Source: UBA7672 sp965279205 (GTDB lineage: Bacteria > Pseudomonadota > Alphaproteobacteria > Caulobacterales > Hyphomonadaceae). Taken from it: DNA of 64,000 nt. The notes beneath the pieces are model-generated. The model searched no databases. It was not told the origin of the DNA and worked only from the letters and a program-made list of their open reading frames with translations. A program made the position numbers and the translations under genes. The stretch lies in the NCBI GenBank assembly GCA_965279205.1, contig OZ257144.1, positions 372,001 to 436,000 of the forward strand, given 5' to 3'. Positions 25,596 through 34,506 of the stretch are shown piece by piece (position 1 is the first letter of the stretch; each line of letters begins with the position of its first letter).

Positions 25596-27365
25596 ATGGA
25601 TAGGCGGCAAGGGCAGGCAACGTTCCTGAGCAGCGAAACGCTTGCCGGCGTTGCAGCGGTGTGGCTGCTGCTCGCGACTGTCTTCTCCTTCTTCTTCGAG
25701 GCCATCCCGAAGACCGGACCGGGCTCGCTCAGTTTCGGACTGACCCTTCTCCTTCTGGTTCTTGGCCTTGCGCCGATCATCTGGGTGAACGTCTACCGCG
25801 CCGGCTGGCGCAGGACGCAGACGCGCCTCAACGGCCATTTCAACGACGTTGTCGCCGAAGGGCGACCGTTCATGCTGTATCTGCGCCCATTCGTGACATC
25901 GGGGCGGATCAAGGCGCCGAACGATTGGCCGCATTTCGGCCAGCGTATGCTGCTGGGCGATCCCTGGGAGTTGGAGCTAGCGCTCGCAACAGTGATCGGG
26001 ACAGACACGCCCCTCATCGCCATAGGCGACGTCGAAGGGGGTTATGGCGCGGCGAAGCTGACAACGTCGGATGACGACTGGCGCGGCCACATGCAGAGAC
26101 TGGCGCGCGACGCGCGCCTCATCATTGCCGTTCCGCTCGACCGGCCAAGCACGCTCTGGGAGATGGAGGAGATCGGGAACAACGATTCGCTGCGCGAGAA
26201 GGCTGTGTTCGTGATGCCGCCGTCTTCGCGCTTCTATGACTTCCTGTTCTTCTTTTTCCGGAGATCGATCGCAGCGCGCTGGCGGCGGTCGGCGCGGCGT
26301 CTGAAGGAAAAGGGTCTTGTGCTGCCCCGCTATTGGCACAGAGGCGGTTTCTTTCTGGTCGGTCCGGACGGGCGGCCGTCGAAGATCGCAGGCTTTCGCT
26401 TGTTCAAACCGGACTATGTCGACAGCATGCTGACCGAACTGTCGACAGACGGAGCAAGGCCTGCCAACCGCGTCGCCTGGTTCAACGCGGCCTATGGCGG
26501 GACGCGTTGGCTGAGGCCGCGTCTGTTCGGTGAGTTGTCGCTGATGGGGTGGTACACGCCAGCGGGGGTCAAGCGCGTCGTGTTGTTCGGACTGTTCTGG
26601 CTGGTGTTCTCGACGCTGGCTTTCCACTTGCGCTCGATACCGTCGGAGCACATGGCGCCCTCGCTGCTGGTCGGCGACCGCGTCGCAGCGTCGAATTTTG
26701 CCTATGGCTACACACGCGCGTCGATACCCTTCGGTCTTGGCCTTCTATTCATTCCTGACGATCCAGATAATCCGGACGAGCGGCTGTTCGGCCAAGCACC
26801 GAAACGCGGCGATGTGGTCATTTTTATGCACACGCACAACGATCTCATCCACATAGAGCGCGTGATCGGTTTGCCCGGCGACACTGTTGAGATGCGGAAC
26901 GGCCGCCTCATCCTGAATGGAGAGATGATCGAACGCGGGCAGGTTCGCAGGCTTACCTACGCTCCCGACGACTCTGAAGGACGCGTGACAACTGCGATTG
27001 AGTACAGTGAGCAACTTCCTGGCGAGCAGAAGCCGCACCTGATCCACGAGTGGAGTGACAACAGCGACCTTGATGAAACACCCGTGTTCAAGGTGCCTGC
27101 TGGGCACGTCTTCATGATGGGCGACAATCGGGACAATTCCGAAGATAGCCGCGCGCCCAGCGGTCATCGTTCCCTGGTCGCGCAGTTTCCGGAAGCCTGG
27201 CCTTATCGTGGCGCGCCTCCGGGGGATCCGAAGGATGATGCCATGGGCTTCGTTCCATTCGATCACTTGATCGCCCGGGCTGAAACCGTGCTGTTCTCGC
27301 TGCACAGCTGTCCGCAGGTCGCGGGAGCGGAGTGTCTGAATAGACGGCTCTGGCAGAAGCCCTAG
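25596..27365 (+). CDS. Fusion of a membrane/LRPF-type domain with a signal-peptidase-I-like domain lacking the catalytic dyad
   Basis: 589 residues. Two transmembrane helices (15-35, 47-67) are followed by a soluble domain (about 88-215) with FMLYLRPF, GDPWELELALATVIG and a terminal STLWEMEEI; this looks like an alpha/beta TIR-like fold but I do not recognise it with certainty. Another hydrophobic segment (about 325-342) leads into an S26 signal peptidase domain: SLLVGDRV, GDVVIF, RVIGLPGDTVEMRNG and GDNRDNSEDSR. The residue aligned with the catalytic Ser (before M in the S-x-S-M motif) is His352 and the one aligned with the catalytic Lys (before RVIGLPGD) is Glu421. The peptidase is therefore predicted inactive and may bind signal peptides or lipids instead. 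Confidence 0.85.
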   Translation: MDRRQGQATFLSSETLAGVAAVWLLLATVFSFFFEAIPKTGPGSLSFGLTLLLLVLGLAPIIWVNVYRAGWRRTQTRLNGHFNDVVAEGRPFMLYLRPFVTSGRIKAPNDWPHFGQRMLLGDPWELELALATVIGTDTPLIAIGDVEGGYGAAKLTTSDDDWRGHMQRLARDARLIIAVPLDRPSTLWEMEEIGNNDSLREKAVFVMPPSSRFYDFLFFFFRRSIAARWRRSARRLKEKGLVLPRYWHRGGFFLVGPDGRPSKIAGFRLFKPDYVDSMLTELSTDGARPANRVAWFNAAYGGTRWLRPRLFGELSLMGWYTPAGVKRVVLFGLFWLVFSTLAFHLRSIPSEHMAPSLLVGDRVAASNFAYGYTRASIPFGLGLLFIPDDPDNPDERLFGQAPKRGDVVIFMHTHNDLIHIERVIGLPGDTVEMRNGRLILNGEMIERGQVRRLTYAPDDSEGRVTTAIEYSEQLPGEQKPHLIHEWSDNSDLDETPVFKVPAGHVFMMGDNRDNSEDSRAPSGHRSLVAQFPEAWPYRGAPPGDPKDDAMGFVPFDHLIARAETVLFSLHSCPQVAGAECLNRRLWQKP

Positions 27366-27490
27366 TGGCCGCGATTCCGTTCCAGGCACAACTGTAGTCT
27401 GCTCTGATCTTGCCACGGTTTGGCCGCGGTTTTTCGGGAGGCTGCCGCGCTGCGGGCTGTTCCTTGCCCGTGAAAAGATCAGGTGTGGCG

Positions 27491-28042
27491 ATGCGCGTTC
27501 TGGCTGTGACGGCGATGGCTCTGGTTCTGGCGTCCGGCACCCCTACGATGGCGCAGATTGCTGGTCAGCCGACAGCGGCGACGATCGCCTATACGGTGGA
27601 ACCGTACACGCCTGCCGGGCAGGTCGTTATCCAGGGTTCGGGCGTGCGCCTGCGCGCGGAGCCTTTCGCCAACCAGCAGACCCAGGTGCTCAGCAGCGGC
27701 AGCACGGGACTCGTGCTGAACGTTGTCGGCATTGCGCGGTTTCCGGGCTGGAACTGGTATCAGGTCGTGCTCAAGAACGGTCAGAAGGCGTTCATCCGGT
27801 CTGACCTGACCTCGGCCCCGTCACAGGGCGGGGCGCAGGCGGTCCAGTATCCCGTGGCGCCGCAGCCGATTGCGACGACGCCGACTCCACCCGCCACGAC
27901 CGCCCCCGCGCCGACGCCCTCCGCGCCGGCCCGCTACACGCCGTCCGAGCCCTCGGATTCGATCCCGATCCAACTCACCCCGCCGCCCTCAAGCGGACTG
28001 GTTTCGGTCGATCCAGGCCAGATTACCCCGCGTCCGAACTAG
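27491..28042 (+). CDS. Secreted protein with an SH3-like domain and a Pro/Thr-rich tail
   Basis: 183 residues from the ATG at 27491. A signal peptide (MRVLAVTAMALVLASGTPTMAQ) is followed by an SH3-type module with VRLRAEPFANQQTQVL, GWNWYQVVLKNGQKAFIRSDL, then a low-complexity Pro/Ala/Thr-rich C-terminal region. It is probably periplasmic. It is preceded by the pseudo-signal-peptidase fusion and followed by a lipoprotein gene on the same strand, but the gaps of about 100-125 bases do not prove an operon. Confidence 0.75.
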   Translation: MRVLAVTAMALVLASGTPTMAQIAGQPTAATIAYTVEPYTPAGQVVIQGSGVRLRAEPFANQQTQVLSSGSTGLVLNVVGIARFPGWNWYQVVLKNGQKAFIRSDLTSAPSQGGAQAVQYPVAPQPIATTPTPPATTAPAPTPSAPARYTPSEPSDSIPIQLTPPPSSGLVSVDPGQITPRPN

Positions 28043-28084
28043 GATCGCAGGTCCTTCCGGGACTGGTCTTGCGTCCCGACCTCA

Positions 28085-28100
28085 TTCAAACTGGGTTCAA
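28085..28100 (+). promoter_or_regulatory. Two TTCAA repeats at 11-base spacing upstream of the lipoprotein gene
   Basis: TTCAA occurs at 28085-28089 and again at 28096-28100, one helical turn apart, about 45 bases upstream of the 28145 start. The same phasing of a TTCA repeat is seen before the glycine-zipper protein gene (52597-52616). A response-regulator type binding site is an inference. Confidence 0.3.
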
Positions 28101-28144
28101 CCCTGCCGGGGGATGATCCGGGGCATTGGACGCAGGTGGGACAG

Positions 28145-28576
28145 ATGAAACTTCGCTCTATCGCATTCGCCTTTGCGGCGGCTTCCTCATTCGCGCTGTC
28201 AGCGTGCGTAAGCGAGGAAGGCTATCGCCAGCACATGGACCTGCTCACGGGAAGGTCGAGCGACGAGATCATGGTCAATTGGGGGCCGCCCCAAAACAGG
28301 TCCACGTTGTCTGACGGACGCGAACTGTGGAGCTACACCAAGGTCACGGTGACCGAGCAGCCTGAATACGTGTCCGATGAGCAGCGCGAAGTGAAGCGCA
28401 CCTTCACCGACAAGGACGGCAAGCAGAAGACCGAGACCATCACCGAGACCTATCCGGTGCGCCACCCGGCCCAGACGCTTCGCTCGACCTGCACCACGCG
28501 CTTCGTGATGGCGGGCGGCCGCGTCGATTCGGTGGCGTTCGATGGCCCCGGCTGTGTTGCCGAGGAACTGAACTAG
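28145..28576 (+). CDS. Small lipoprotein, SmpA/OmlA-like in part
   Basis: 143 residues from the ATG at 28145 (a GTG 9 bases earlier is less likely). Signal peptide with lipobox LSAC. The mature part begins YRQHMDLLTGRSSDEIMVNWGPPQNRSTLSDGRELWSY, which resembles the motif of SmpA/BamE-type small lipoproteins (L..G.....v...G.P......dG...W.Y). A Lys/Glu-rich middle and two C-terminal cysteines follow. It abuts the convergent acylase gene with no gap. The envelope location is well supported, the function is not known. Confidence 0.7.
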   Translation: MKLRSIAFAFAAASSFALSACVSEEGYRQHMDLLTGRSSDEIMVNWGPPQNRSTLSDGRELWSYTKVTVTEQPEYVSDEQREVKRTFTDKDGKQKTETITETYPVRHPAQTLRSTCTTRFVMAGGRVDSVAFDGPGCVAEELN

Positions 28577-30853
28577 CTATTGCTCGACGGTCTCGCGGCT
28601 CACCACGTGGGCTTCGACGTCCGCATCGGAGAAGAGCAGGTCGTCCCAGCCCTTCTGCGAGTAGAGACGCGTCTGGTCCGAGTGATGCGGCGACGTTGAG
28701 TCCGTCGATTCCGAATAGGTGAGGATGCCCTGGCTGACGGGGCCCTTGTCGGTGAACTCCACCGTCATGATCCAGCTTGCGCCGTGGCGGATGCTGGTCC
28801 AGCCGAGCTTCGGCTCCAGGCTCTCGACCGTGATGACGTTGAAGACGCCTTCAGGCCCTGCGCCGCCATGGATAGGAATGCGCTCCTCGCCACGCGTCTC
28901 GCGCTGCACGTCGCCGAGGCGGGCGTCGGGCGCGATCTTCAGCTCTGCCAGTTTTTCGGTGGCCTTCGCGAACGCTTCGAGCACGGCAGGATCGGCGACA
29001 TCGAGCGTGTTGGGCGTATGCACCGGATCCTTCGCGTCGAACGGGACCTTGAACTTGAGGCCCTTGTTCTCGGCGAACATGTGGAAGAGGTGCGCGCCGC
29101 GGCTGTCGAGGTCGACCTTGCCGTCCCACGCCGCGATTGCCTTGCAGGCCGCGGGTATGCCTGGCCGGGCTGATTGCCAGCACAGCTTGGCGAGATCCTC
29201 TTTGGTCAGCTCGGCGCCATAGTTGCGGTTGGAGTATATCGCCTGCTGCAGCGACTTCAGGTCGAACTTCGGCGCGCCGAAGCCGTCCTTGCCCGCGATG
29301 CGGTCGGCCACCTGGATAAGGCCGAGCCGCGTACGCAGGGAGCGTGGCGTAGCTTCATCGCCCCAGATCGGGCTGTAGCCAGTGAGGGGCTGCGCGGGGT
29401 TGGTCAGCCAATAGCTGTCATTGCTCTGCGTGACGTAGTCGGTGCGGAAGAGGTGAGGCGAGGCGGCTGGGCCGAACACGCCGGGCGCTGATGCGTCCGG
29501 ATCCGTCTTCCAGTCGCAGGCGGCGCGCGAGCCATCGAGCACGGCCACGCGTTCCTTCTTCCACTGCTCCTTCGCAAGGTCGGAGATCGAGCAGGCTTCG
29601 GCCAGTTCGCGCGACACATTCGGGATCATGCCGAGATCGCCATAGAGCGTCTCACCGCCTGAATCGGCTGCCGTCGTGTTGAAGCGATAGGACTGGTAGC
29701 GACCGAGCACTTCGCGCAGTTCGCGGACGCTCTTCGACTGCCAGACCGTCATGTACTGATCGACATCGCGCAGGCCGACGCGCGGCGTGCGCAGCGCGAA
29801 GGCGTGTTGCGAATCCCACGGATAGGTCTTTGAGGAGACCACCATGCCCCAGCGCGTCGAATAGAGCGTGCGGGTAACGTCTTCCAGCTTGTCGCCGCGC
29901 TTGACCTGGACGGTGACATCGACGCGATCCATCGGCGTCGACTGGCCCTCATACATGTATTTCGTGGGATCGGCCGGATCGAGCGTTAGCTCGTAATAGC
30001 CAAAGCGCCGCGCCGTGGAGACGGTATTGCTCCACGCGATCGCATCCGTATGGCCCATGCGGATCAGGGGCATGCCGATATAGGAGACGCCGACGACGTT
30101 CAGCTTGCCGGGAATGGTGAAGTGCACGCGATAGAAGCGGTTGGGGCCTTCCCAGGGATAGTGCGGATTGCCCAGCACCATGCCGCGTCCGCCCTTGGTC
30201 ACTTCCTTGCCGAGACCATAGGCGTTCGAGCCAAGACCGATCTCGTCGATGAAGGCGTCAGGCGCGGCTTCCGCGCGTTGTCCTGTCGGCGGCGCCGCTT
30301 CGGTTGTCGGCGCGATGAAACCATCGATGGTCTGGCCGACGAACATGTGACGCCAGAAATCGATCTCGGCGATTTCCTTGACCCATGGCTGGCCCTTGCA
30401 GCGCGGGTCGGTAATCGCGGCGCCCTTGTCACGGATGAAGCGGTTGAGGCCGGCGACATAGCCTGAAGCGATCGCGCGTGCATCTGCCGACGGCGTGTCG
30501 GGAGACTCCGCCGGGCCGGCCAGCAGCTTCTCCACATCGCCGGACTGGTTCACGCGCTGGTGATAGAGGTCGCTCGCAATGTTGGCGTCCTTGTCGCCGG
30601 GGCCGAGATAGCGGGCGCGTGTCGCCGTGACGGTGAGCATGCGGTCTAGGATTTCGCAGAGATTGTCCTCGGCGCTAGCATAGCCGAAGCCATATCCGAT
30701 GCCGCCGAAATCATCCGCCTTGATATGCGGTACGCCATAGGCGGTGCGGCGTATTTCAGCCTTGAAGTGCTGTCCCGCCGAAGTCGCCGCCTGGGATGCT
30801 GTGCAACCGGCCAGCGCGACCAACGCCACTGCGAGGCATGTTCTGATTTTCAT
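28577..30853 (-). CDS. Penicillin acylase family protein (lipoprotein Ntn hydrolase)
   Basis: 758 residues. Signal peptide with lipobox LAGC (Cys16). An alpha-chain region with AEIRRTAYGVPHIKADDFGGIGYGFGYASAEDNLCE is followed by the beta-chain start at GLGSNAYGLGKE, where the Ser after the Gly would be the new N-terminal nucleophile after autoproteolysis. GMVLGNPHYPWEGPNRFYRVHF is the conserved stretch after it. The family covers penicillin G acylases, N-acyl-homoserine lactone acylases (PvdQ/QuiP) and aculeacin acylases; the substrate is open. It is divergent from the metallo-beta-lactamase-fold pair, sharing a 120-base promoter region. Confidence 0.9.
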   Translation of the reverse strand: MKIRTCLAVALVALAGCTASQAATSAGQHFKAEIRRTAYGVPHIKADDFGGIGYGFGYASAEDNLCEILDRMLTVTATRARYLGPGDKDANIASDLYHQRVNQSGDVEKLLAGPAESPDTPSADARAIASGYVAGLNRFIRDKGAAITDPRCKGQPWVKEIAEIDFWRHMFVGQTIDGFIAPTTEAAPPTGQRAEAAPDAFIDEIGLGSNAYGLGKEVTKGGRGMVLGNPHYPWEGPNRFYRVHFTIPGKLNVVGVSYIGMPLIRMGHTDAIAWSNTVSTARRFGYYELTLDPADPTKYMYEGQSTPMDRVDVTVQVKRGDKLEDVTRTLYSTRWGMVVSSKTYPWDSQHAFALRTPRVGLRDVDQYMTVWQSKSVRELREVLGRYQSYRFNTTAADSGGETLYGDLGMIPNVSRELAEACSISDLAKEQWKKERVAVLDGSRAACDWKTDPDASAPGVFGPAASPHLFRTDYVTQSNDSYWLTNPAQPLTGYSPIWGDEATPRSLRTRLGLIQVADRIAGKDGFGAPKFDLKSLQQAIYSNRNYGAELTKEDLAKLCWQSARPGIPAACKAIAAWDGKVDLDSRGAHLFHMFAENKGLKFKVPFDAKDPVHTPNTLDVADPAVLEAFAKATEKLAELKIAPDARLGDVQRETRGEERIPIHGGAGPEGVFNVITVESLEPKLGWTSIRHGASWIMTVEFTDKGPVSQGILTYSESTDSTSPHHSDQTRLYSQKGWDDLLFSDADVEAHVVSRETVEQ

Positions 30854-30976
30854 GGAGGCTCTCCCGTGCCTGCAAGAAGCCTAGCACGCGATGACAAGAC
30901 GGAAACCTCGACGTTTTTCCTTGAACTCACACGCCAACAAGGGTCTGCTCCACGGCAAGCGTCTTGGGAGAACACA

Positions 30977-31870
30977 ATGAGACTGGCAGGCTTTGCGATT
31001 GCCGCAGCGTTTTCTGTGGTCGCTGCGTCCAGCGCCTTCGCGCAGAACAATCCACCGGCGCCCAAGACGACGGATCTCGGCGGCGGCATCTACGTGATCT
31101 TCGGACAGGGCGGAAATATCGGCGTGTCTTCCGGGCCGGATGGCGTCTTCGTGATCGATGACCAGTATCCCAACTCCGCGCCCGCCAATCTGGCCAAGAT
31201 CAAGGAGTTGGCCGGAGCGGGGCCGCGCTATCTCGTGAACACCCACTGGCATGGCGATCACGCCGGCGGCAACCAGGCGTTCGCCGAGGCCGGCGCGATG
31301 ATCTTCGCGCACGAGAATGTGCGGAAGCGATTGAGCGGCGAGGTGAAGTCGATCGGCTTGAACGGCCAGCCCGCAGCGGCGTCGCCCGAGCCGGCCTGGC
31401 CTGTCGTCACCTTCACCGAAGGCGTCGACTTCCATCTAAACGGCGAAGCTATTCGCGTGTTCAAGGTGCGCGCAGGCCATACGGATGGCGACTCGATGAT
31501 CCATTTCGTCGAGCCTGACATCCTTCACATGGGCGATGTTTTCTTCAACGGACTTTTCCCGGTAATCGATCCCGGGTCGGGCGGATCGGTCCGGGGCTAT
31601 CTCGATGCGATGAAGGATACGCTCAAGATCGTCGATGCTGATACGCGGATCATTCCCGGTCACGGCGACATGGGCAACAAGGCCGCTCTGGAAAAGCAGA
31701 TCGCCATGCTGGAAGGCGCGATCAAGGCGGTCGAGGCGCGCATCAAGGCCGGCGACACGCTGCAGCAGGCCATCGCGAAGAAGCCGCTGAAGCCATGGGC
31801 CGGCTTTGGGTGGAGCTTCATCAGCGAGGATAGTTTCACAACGACGCTCTACAACGGCCTGAAGAAGTAG
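30977..31870 (+). CDS. Periplasmic MBL-fold metallohydrolase (copy 1 of a tandem pair)
   Basis: 297 residues from the ATG at 30977 (GGGAG upstream). Signal peptide ending ASSAFAQ. The zinc motif is THWHGDHAGG (H-x-H-x-D-H). Further ligands are in RAGHTDGDS and IPGHGDMGN. It resembles quinoprotein-relay or hydroxyacylglutathione-hydrolase-like MBL proteins and class B3-like enzymes, but has no specific resistance signature. The next gene is a clear paralogue 9 bases downstream. Confidence 0.88.
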   Translation: MRLAGFAIAAAFSVVAASSAFAQNNPPAPKTTDLGGGIYVIFGQGGNIGVSSGPDGVFVIDDQYPNSAPANLAKIKELAGAGPRYLVNTHWHGDHAGGNQAFAEAGAMIFAHENVRKRLSGEVKSIGLNGQPAAASPEPAWPVVTFTEGVDFHLNGEAIRVFKVRAGHTDGDSMIHFVEPDILHMGDVFFNGLFPVIDPGSGGSVRGYLDAMKDTLKIVDADTRIIPGHGDMGNKAALEKQIAMLEGAIKAVEARIKAGDTLQQAIAKKPLKPWAGFGWSFISEDSFTTTLYNGLKK

Positions 31871-31879
31871 GGGGACACA

Positions 31880-32872
31880 ATGAACAGGATCATCCTTTCA
31901 GCCGCGAGCCTCGCTGTCCTGGCGCTCGCCGCATGCACGACAACCGAACCAGCCGCGCCATCCGCGCTATCGGTTGCGCCCGCTCAACCGGTCGCCGCTG
32001 CACCGCCCGCGCCGACGCCGCCACCGCCTGCGCCGAACAGTCAGGCGGTCAGCCGCGTGGTTGATCTTGGATCCAGCATTTCCATGCTGATGGGGCAGGG
32101 AGGCAATCTTGGGCTCAGCGTCGGCGATGATGGTGTCTTCCTCATCGACGACCAGTACGCCACCAACGCCGTGGTCAACCTCGCCAAGATCGAGGAGCTT
32201 GCGAAGGGCAAGCCGAAATACCTGATCAATACGCACTGGCATGGCGACCACGCCGGCGGCAACGAAGTCTTCGCCAAGGCCGGCGCTACGATCTTCGCTA
32301 GCGACAATGTTCGCAAGCGGCTGACCGGCGAAGTGAAGTCCGTAAGCCGGACAGGCGCAGTGACGCCCGCATCGCCGAAGGATGCCTGGCCGGTCGTGAC
32401 GTTCTCGAACGGCATAGATTTCCATCTCAACGGCCAGACCATCCGCGCCATTCGCGCGCCCAAGCCCGCGCACACCGATGGCGACACATTCATCTACTTT
32501 GTCGAAGCCGACGTGCTGCATACGGGCGATACCTACATGAAGGACCGCTATCCCTTTGTGGACACCGGGTCGGGCGGCATGCAGGCCGGATTCATCGCCG
32601 CTCTTGAAAAACTGGTCGAGATCGCGGGACCCAAGACAAAGGTGATCCCGGGCCATGGCGAAGTGGCCGCGGAAGCCGATCTTCAGGCCGCGCTCGATAT
32701 GCACAAGGGAGCGCGTGCGGCGGTCGAGGCGCAGGTCAAGGCTGGCAAGACGCTGGAGCAGACCGTTGCGGCAAAACCGCTGGCGCAATGGACGCCGCGC
32801 TTCGGCGGCGCCGGCAGCTTCATCACCGACGACGCCTACGTCACCGTAATCTACAACGAGTTGAAGAAGTAG
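31880..32872 (+). CDS. MBL-fold metallohydrolase lipoprotein (copy 2 of a tandem pair)
   Basis: 330 residues. Signal peptide with lipobox LAAC (Cys19), then a Pro/Ala-rich linker of about 35 residues that copy 1 lacks, then the same MBL domain: LSVGDDGVFLIDDQYA, THWHGDHAGGNEVF, PAHTDGDTFIYF and IPGHGEVAAEA. Only 9 bases separate it from copy 1, so they are co-transcribed. The two differ in anchoring, one free in the periplasm and one lipid-anchored with a spacer. Confidence 0.88.
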   Translation: MNRIILSAASLAVLALAACTTTEPAAPSALSVAPAQPVAAAPPAPTPPPPAPNSQAVSRVVDLGSSISMLMGQGGNLGLSVGDDGVFLIDDQYATNAVVNLAKIEELAKGKPKYLINTHWHGDHAGGNEVFAKAGATIFASDNVRKRLTGEVKSVSRTGAVTPASPKDAWPVVTFSNGIDFHLNGQTIRAIRAPKPAHTDGDTFIYFVEADVLHTGDTYMKDRYPFVDTGSGGMQAGFIAALEKLVEIAGPKTKVIPGHGEVAAEADLQAALDMHKGARAAVEAQVKAGKTLEQTVAAKPLAQWTPRFGGAGSFITDDAYVTVIYNELKK

Positions 32873-32875
32873 GGA

Positions 32876-33445
32876 TCAGGCGCGCGTCCAGTCCATGATC
32901 CAGTTGTCTTCCCAGGTCCTGCTGCCATCCCGTGAGACCGACTGACGCCACCGGCAGGTGGCGGCGCTGATATTGTCCCACACGCCGCGCACCTTGATGG
33001 GCGTGTCGCCATCCATGTCGTCGGCGCCGAAAACGCCTGCGCCGTCGATGAAGCCGCCCGTCTGGCCCGGGGTCGCAAGAACGCCGCTCTTGGCGTTGAC
33101 CCAGAAATCGTTCCAGAGGTTAGTCGTCTGGTCGAGCAGGCGAATGCCCATGCCGCTGAAATTGCGGGCCGGGATACGCAGCTCCTCGATGCTGCCGACG
33201 CCGGCGAGGATCGTCCAGCACGTCGCCTCACCATCGAACAGGTCCCATTCCTTGCTGGCGAGCAGGCGGCGATTCTTGATGCGCCATTCTCCCGCAAGCC
33301 AGTCGAATTCGCCCGGCTTGCCCGGTGGCGGAGCCGCAACCGTGCCCGCAGCTTGCTCCGGCGTTTGCGCCGATGCGCATCCCATCAGGGCGGTTGCGCT
33401 GAGCGCGGCGCCAGCGTTGAGAATCGCGCGTCTCTGTTCGTCCAT
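32876..33445 (-). CDS. DUF1579-like secreted protein
   Basis: 189 residues from the ATG at 33445 with GGGGA upstream. The N-terminus has RR followed by a hydrophobic stretch ending LMGCASA, so a Tat or lipoprotein signal is likely. The body starts with FDWLAGEWRIKNRRLL, the usual opening of lipocalin-like DUF1579 proteins, and has several Trp residues. It may bind a small hydrophobic ligand; that is family-level inference. It is divergent from the WYL regulator gene, which probably controls it. Confidence 0.7.
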   Translation of the reverse strand: MDEQRRAILNAGAALSATALMGCASAQTPEQAAGTVAAPPPGKPGEFDWLAGEWRIKNRRLLASKEWDLFDGEATCWTILAGVGSIEELRIPARNFSGMGIRLLDQTTNLWNDFWVNAKSGVLATPGQTGGFIDGAGVFGADDMDGDTPIKVRGVWDNISAATCRWRQSVSRDGSRTWEDNWIMDWTRA

Positions 33446-33492
33446 GTCGGTCCCCTGATCTGAAAGCCGGGGCAAAGCTAAACCCCATAATA

Positions 33493-33529
33493 TGACATCT
33501 CGTGTCAGGTATTTTCTGCTAATGTCAGG
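33493..33529. promoter_or_regulatory. TGACA-N5-TGTCA inverted repeat plus a second TGTCAGG (candidate WYL-regulator operator)
   Basis: TGACA at 33493-33497 faces TGTCA at 33503-33507. TGTCAGG at 33503-33509 is repeated at 33523-33529, 20 bases on (about two helical turns). The site is between divergent DUF1579-like and WYL regulator genes and ends two bases before the regulator's start codon. The binding protein is inferred. Confidence 0.45.
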
Positions 33530-33531
33530 AA

Positions 33532-34506
33532 ATGCGCGCGAGCCGGCTCCTTTCGATCATGATCATCCTGCAGATGCGGGGGCGGGTGAGCGCCGACGCG
33601 CTGGCGCGGGAATTCGAGGTCTCGGTCCGCACCATTTATCGCGACATCGACCAGCTCAGCGCCGCCGGCGTGCCGGTCTATGCCGAGCGCGGCCGGCTGG
33701 GCGGTTTCGAGCTGATGGAAGGATATCGTACGCGGCTCACCGGTCTGACGCAGGCGGAAGCGGAAGCACTCGCGCTTGCGGGTGTTGGTGGCGCGGCACG
33801 CGATCTGGGCATCGGCGCGGAGGCGGCTGCGGCGCAGCTGAAACTGATGGCCAGCCTGCCGCCCGATTCCGGCGCCAGCGCCCAGCGCATATCAGCGCGG
33901 TTCCATGTCGATCCGATCAGCTGGTATGCGCGCGCCGAGGCGATCGAGATCCTGCCGGCGCTGGCCTCAGCCGTCTGGAAGGACCAGCGTGTCCGCGTCC
34001 AGTACGAAAGCTGGAAGGACAATGTCACACGCGTCCTCGATCCGCTGGGCTTGGTCCTCAAGGGTGGGATCTGGTACCTGGTCGCGGCAGTGGACGGGAA
34101 ACCGCGCACCTACCGCGTCTCGAGCATCCGGTCGCTCAACGTGCTTGATCAGGGGTTCCAGCGGCCGTTCCGGTTCGATCTTGCGCGCCACTGGTCCGGG
34201 TCGACGAAGGAGTTCGAGGAGCGCCTGCTTGGCGATCGCGCGGTCGTGAAGTTGTCACCGGCTGGCGTGCAACTGCTGCGCGATGTCAGCTCTGCCGCCT
34301 CGCAGGCTGTCGCGGCCGATGGCAAGCCATGCAAGCCAGAAGGCTGGACAAAGGCGCGCATACCGGTCGAGAAGATGGAGCAGGCGGCGCGCCAGCTTCT
34401 GCGCCTCGGAACAGATGTCGAAGTGCTGGCGCCCGCCGCGCTGCGCAACGCCATCGCCCGTGAGGCAAGGCAGATCGCGGCGATCCATGCGCGCCGTCAG
34501 TCCTAG
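33532..34506 (+). CDS. WYL-domain (YafY/DeoR-like) transcriptional regulator
   Basis: 324 residues. N-terminal HTH_11 helix-turn-helix: RVSADALAREFEVSVRTIYRDIDQLSAAGVPVYAERG. A WYL domain follows in the middle (RVQYESWKDNVTRVLDPLGLVLKGGIWYLVA) and then the WCX C-terminal part with VEVLAPAALRNAIAREARQI. WYL proteins sense nucleic-acid-type ligands or DNA damage in some systems. It overlaps the convergent MHS transporter gene by 4 bases and is divergent from the DUF1579-like gene; an inverted repeat in that promoter (33493-33507) is a likely own operator. Confidence 0.9.
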   Translation: MRASRLLSIMIILQMRGRVSADALAREFEVSVRTIYRDIDQLSAAGVPVYAERGRLGGFELMEGYRTRLTGLTQAEAEALALAGVGGAARDLGIGAEAAAAQLKLMASLPPDSGASAQRISARFHVDPISWYARAEAIEILPALASAVWKDQRVRVQYESWKDNVTRVLDPLGLVLKGGIWYLVAAVDGKPRTYRVSSIRSLNVLDQGFQRPFRFDLARHWSGSTKEFEERLLGDRAVVKLSPAGVQLLRDVSSAASQAVAADGKPCKPEGWTKARIPVEKMEQAARQLLRLGTDVEVLAPAALRNAIAREARQIAAIHARRQS

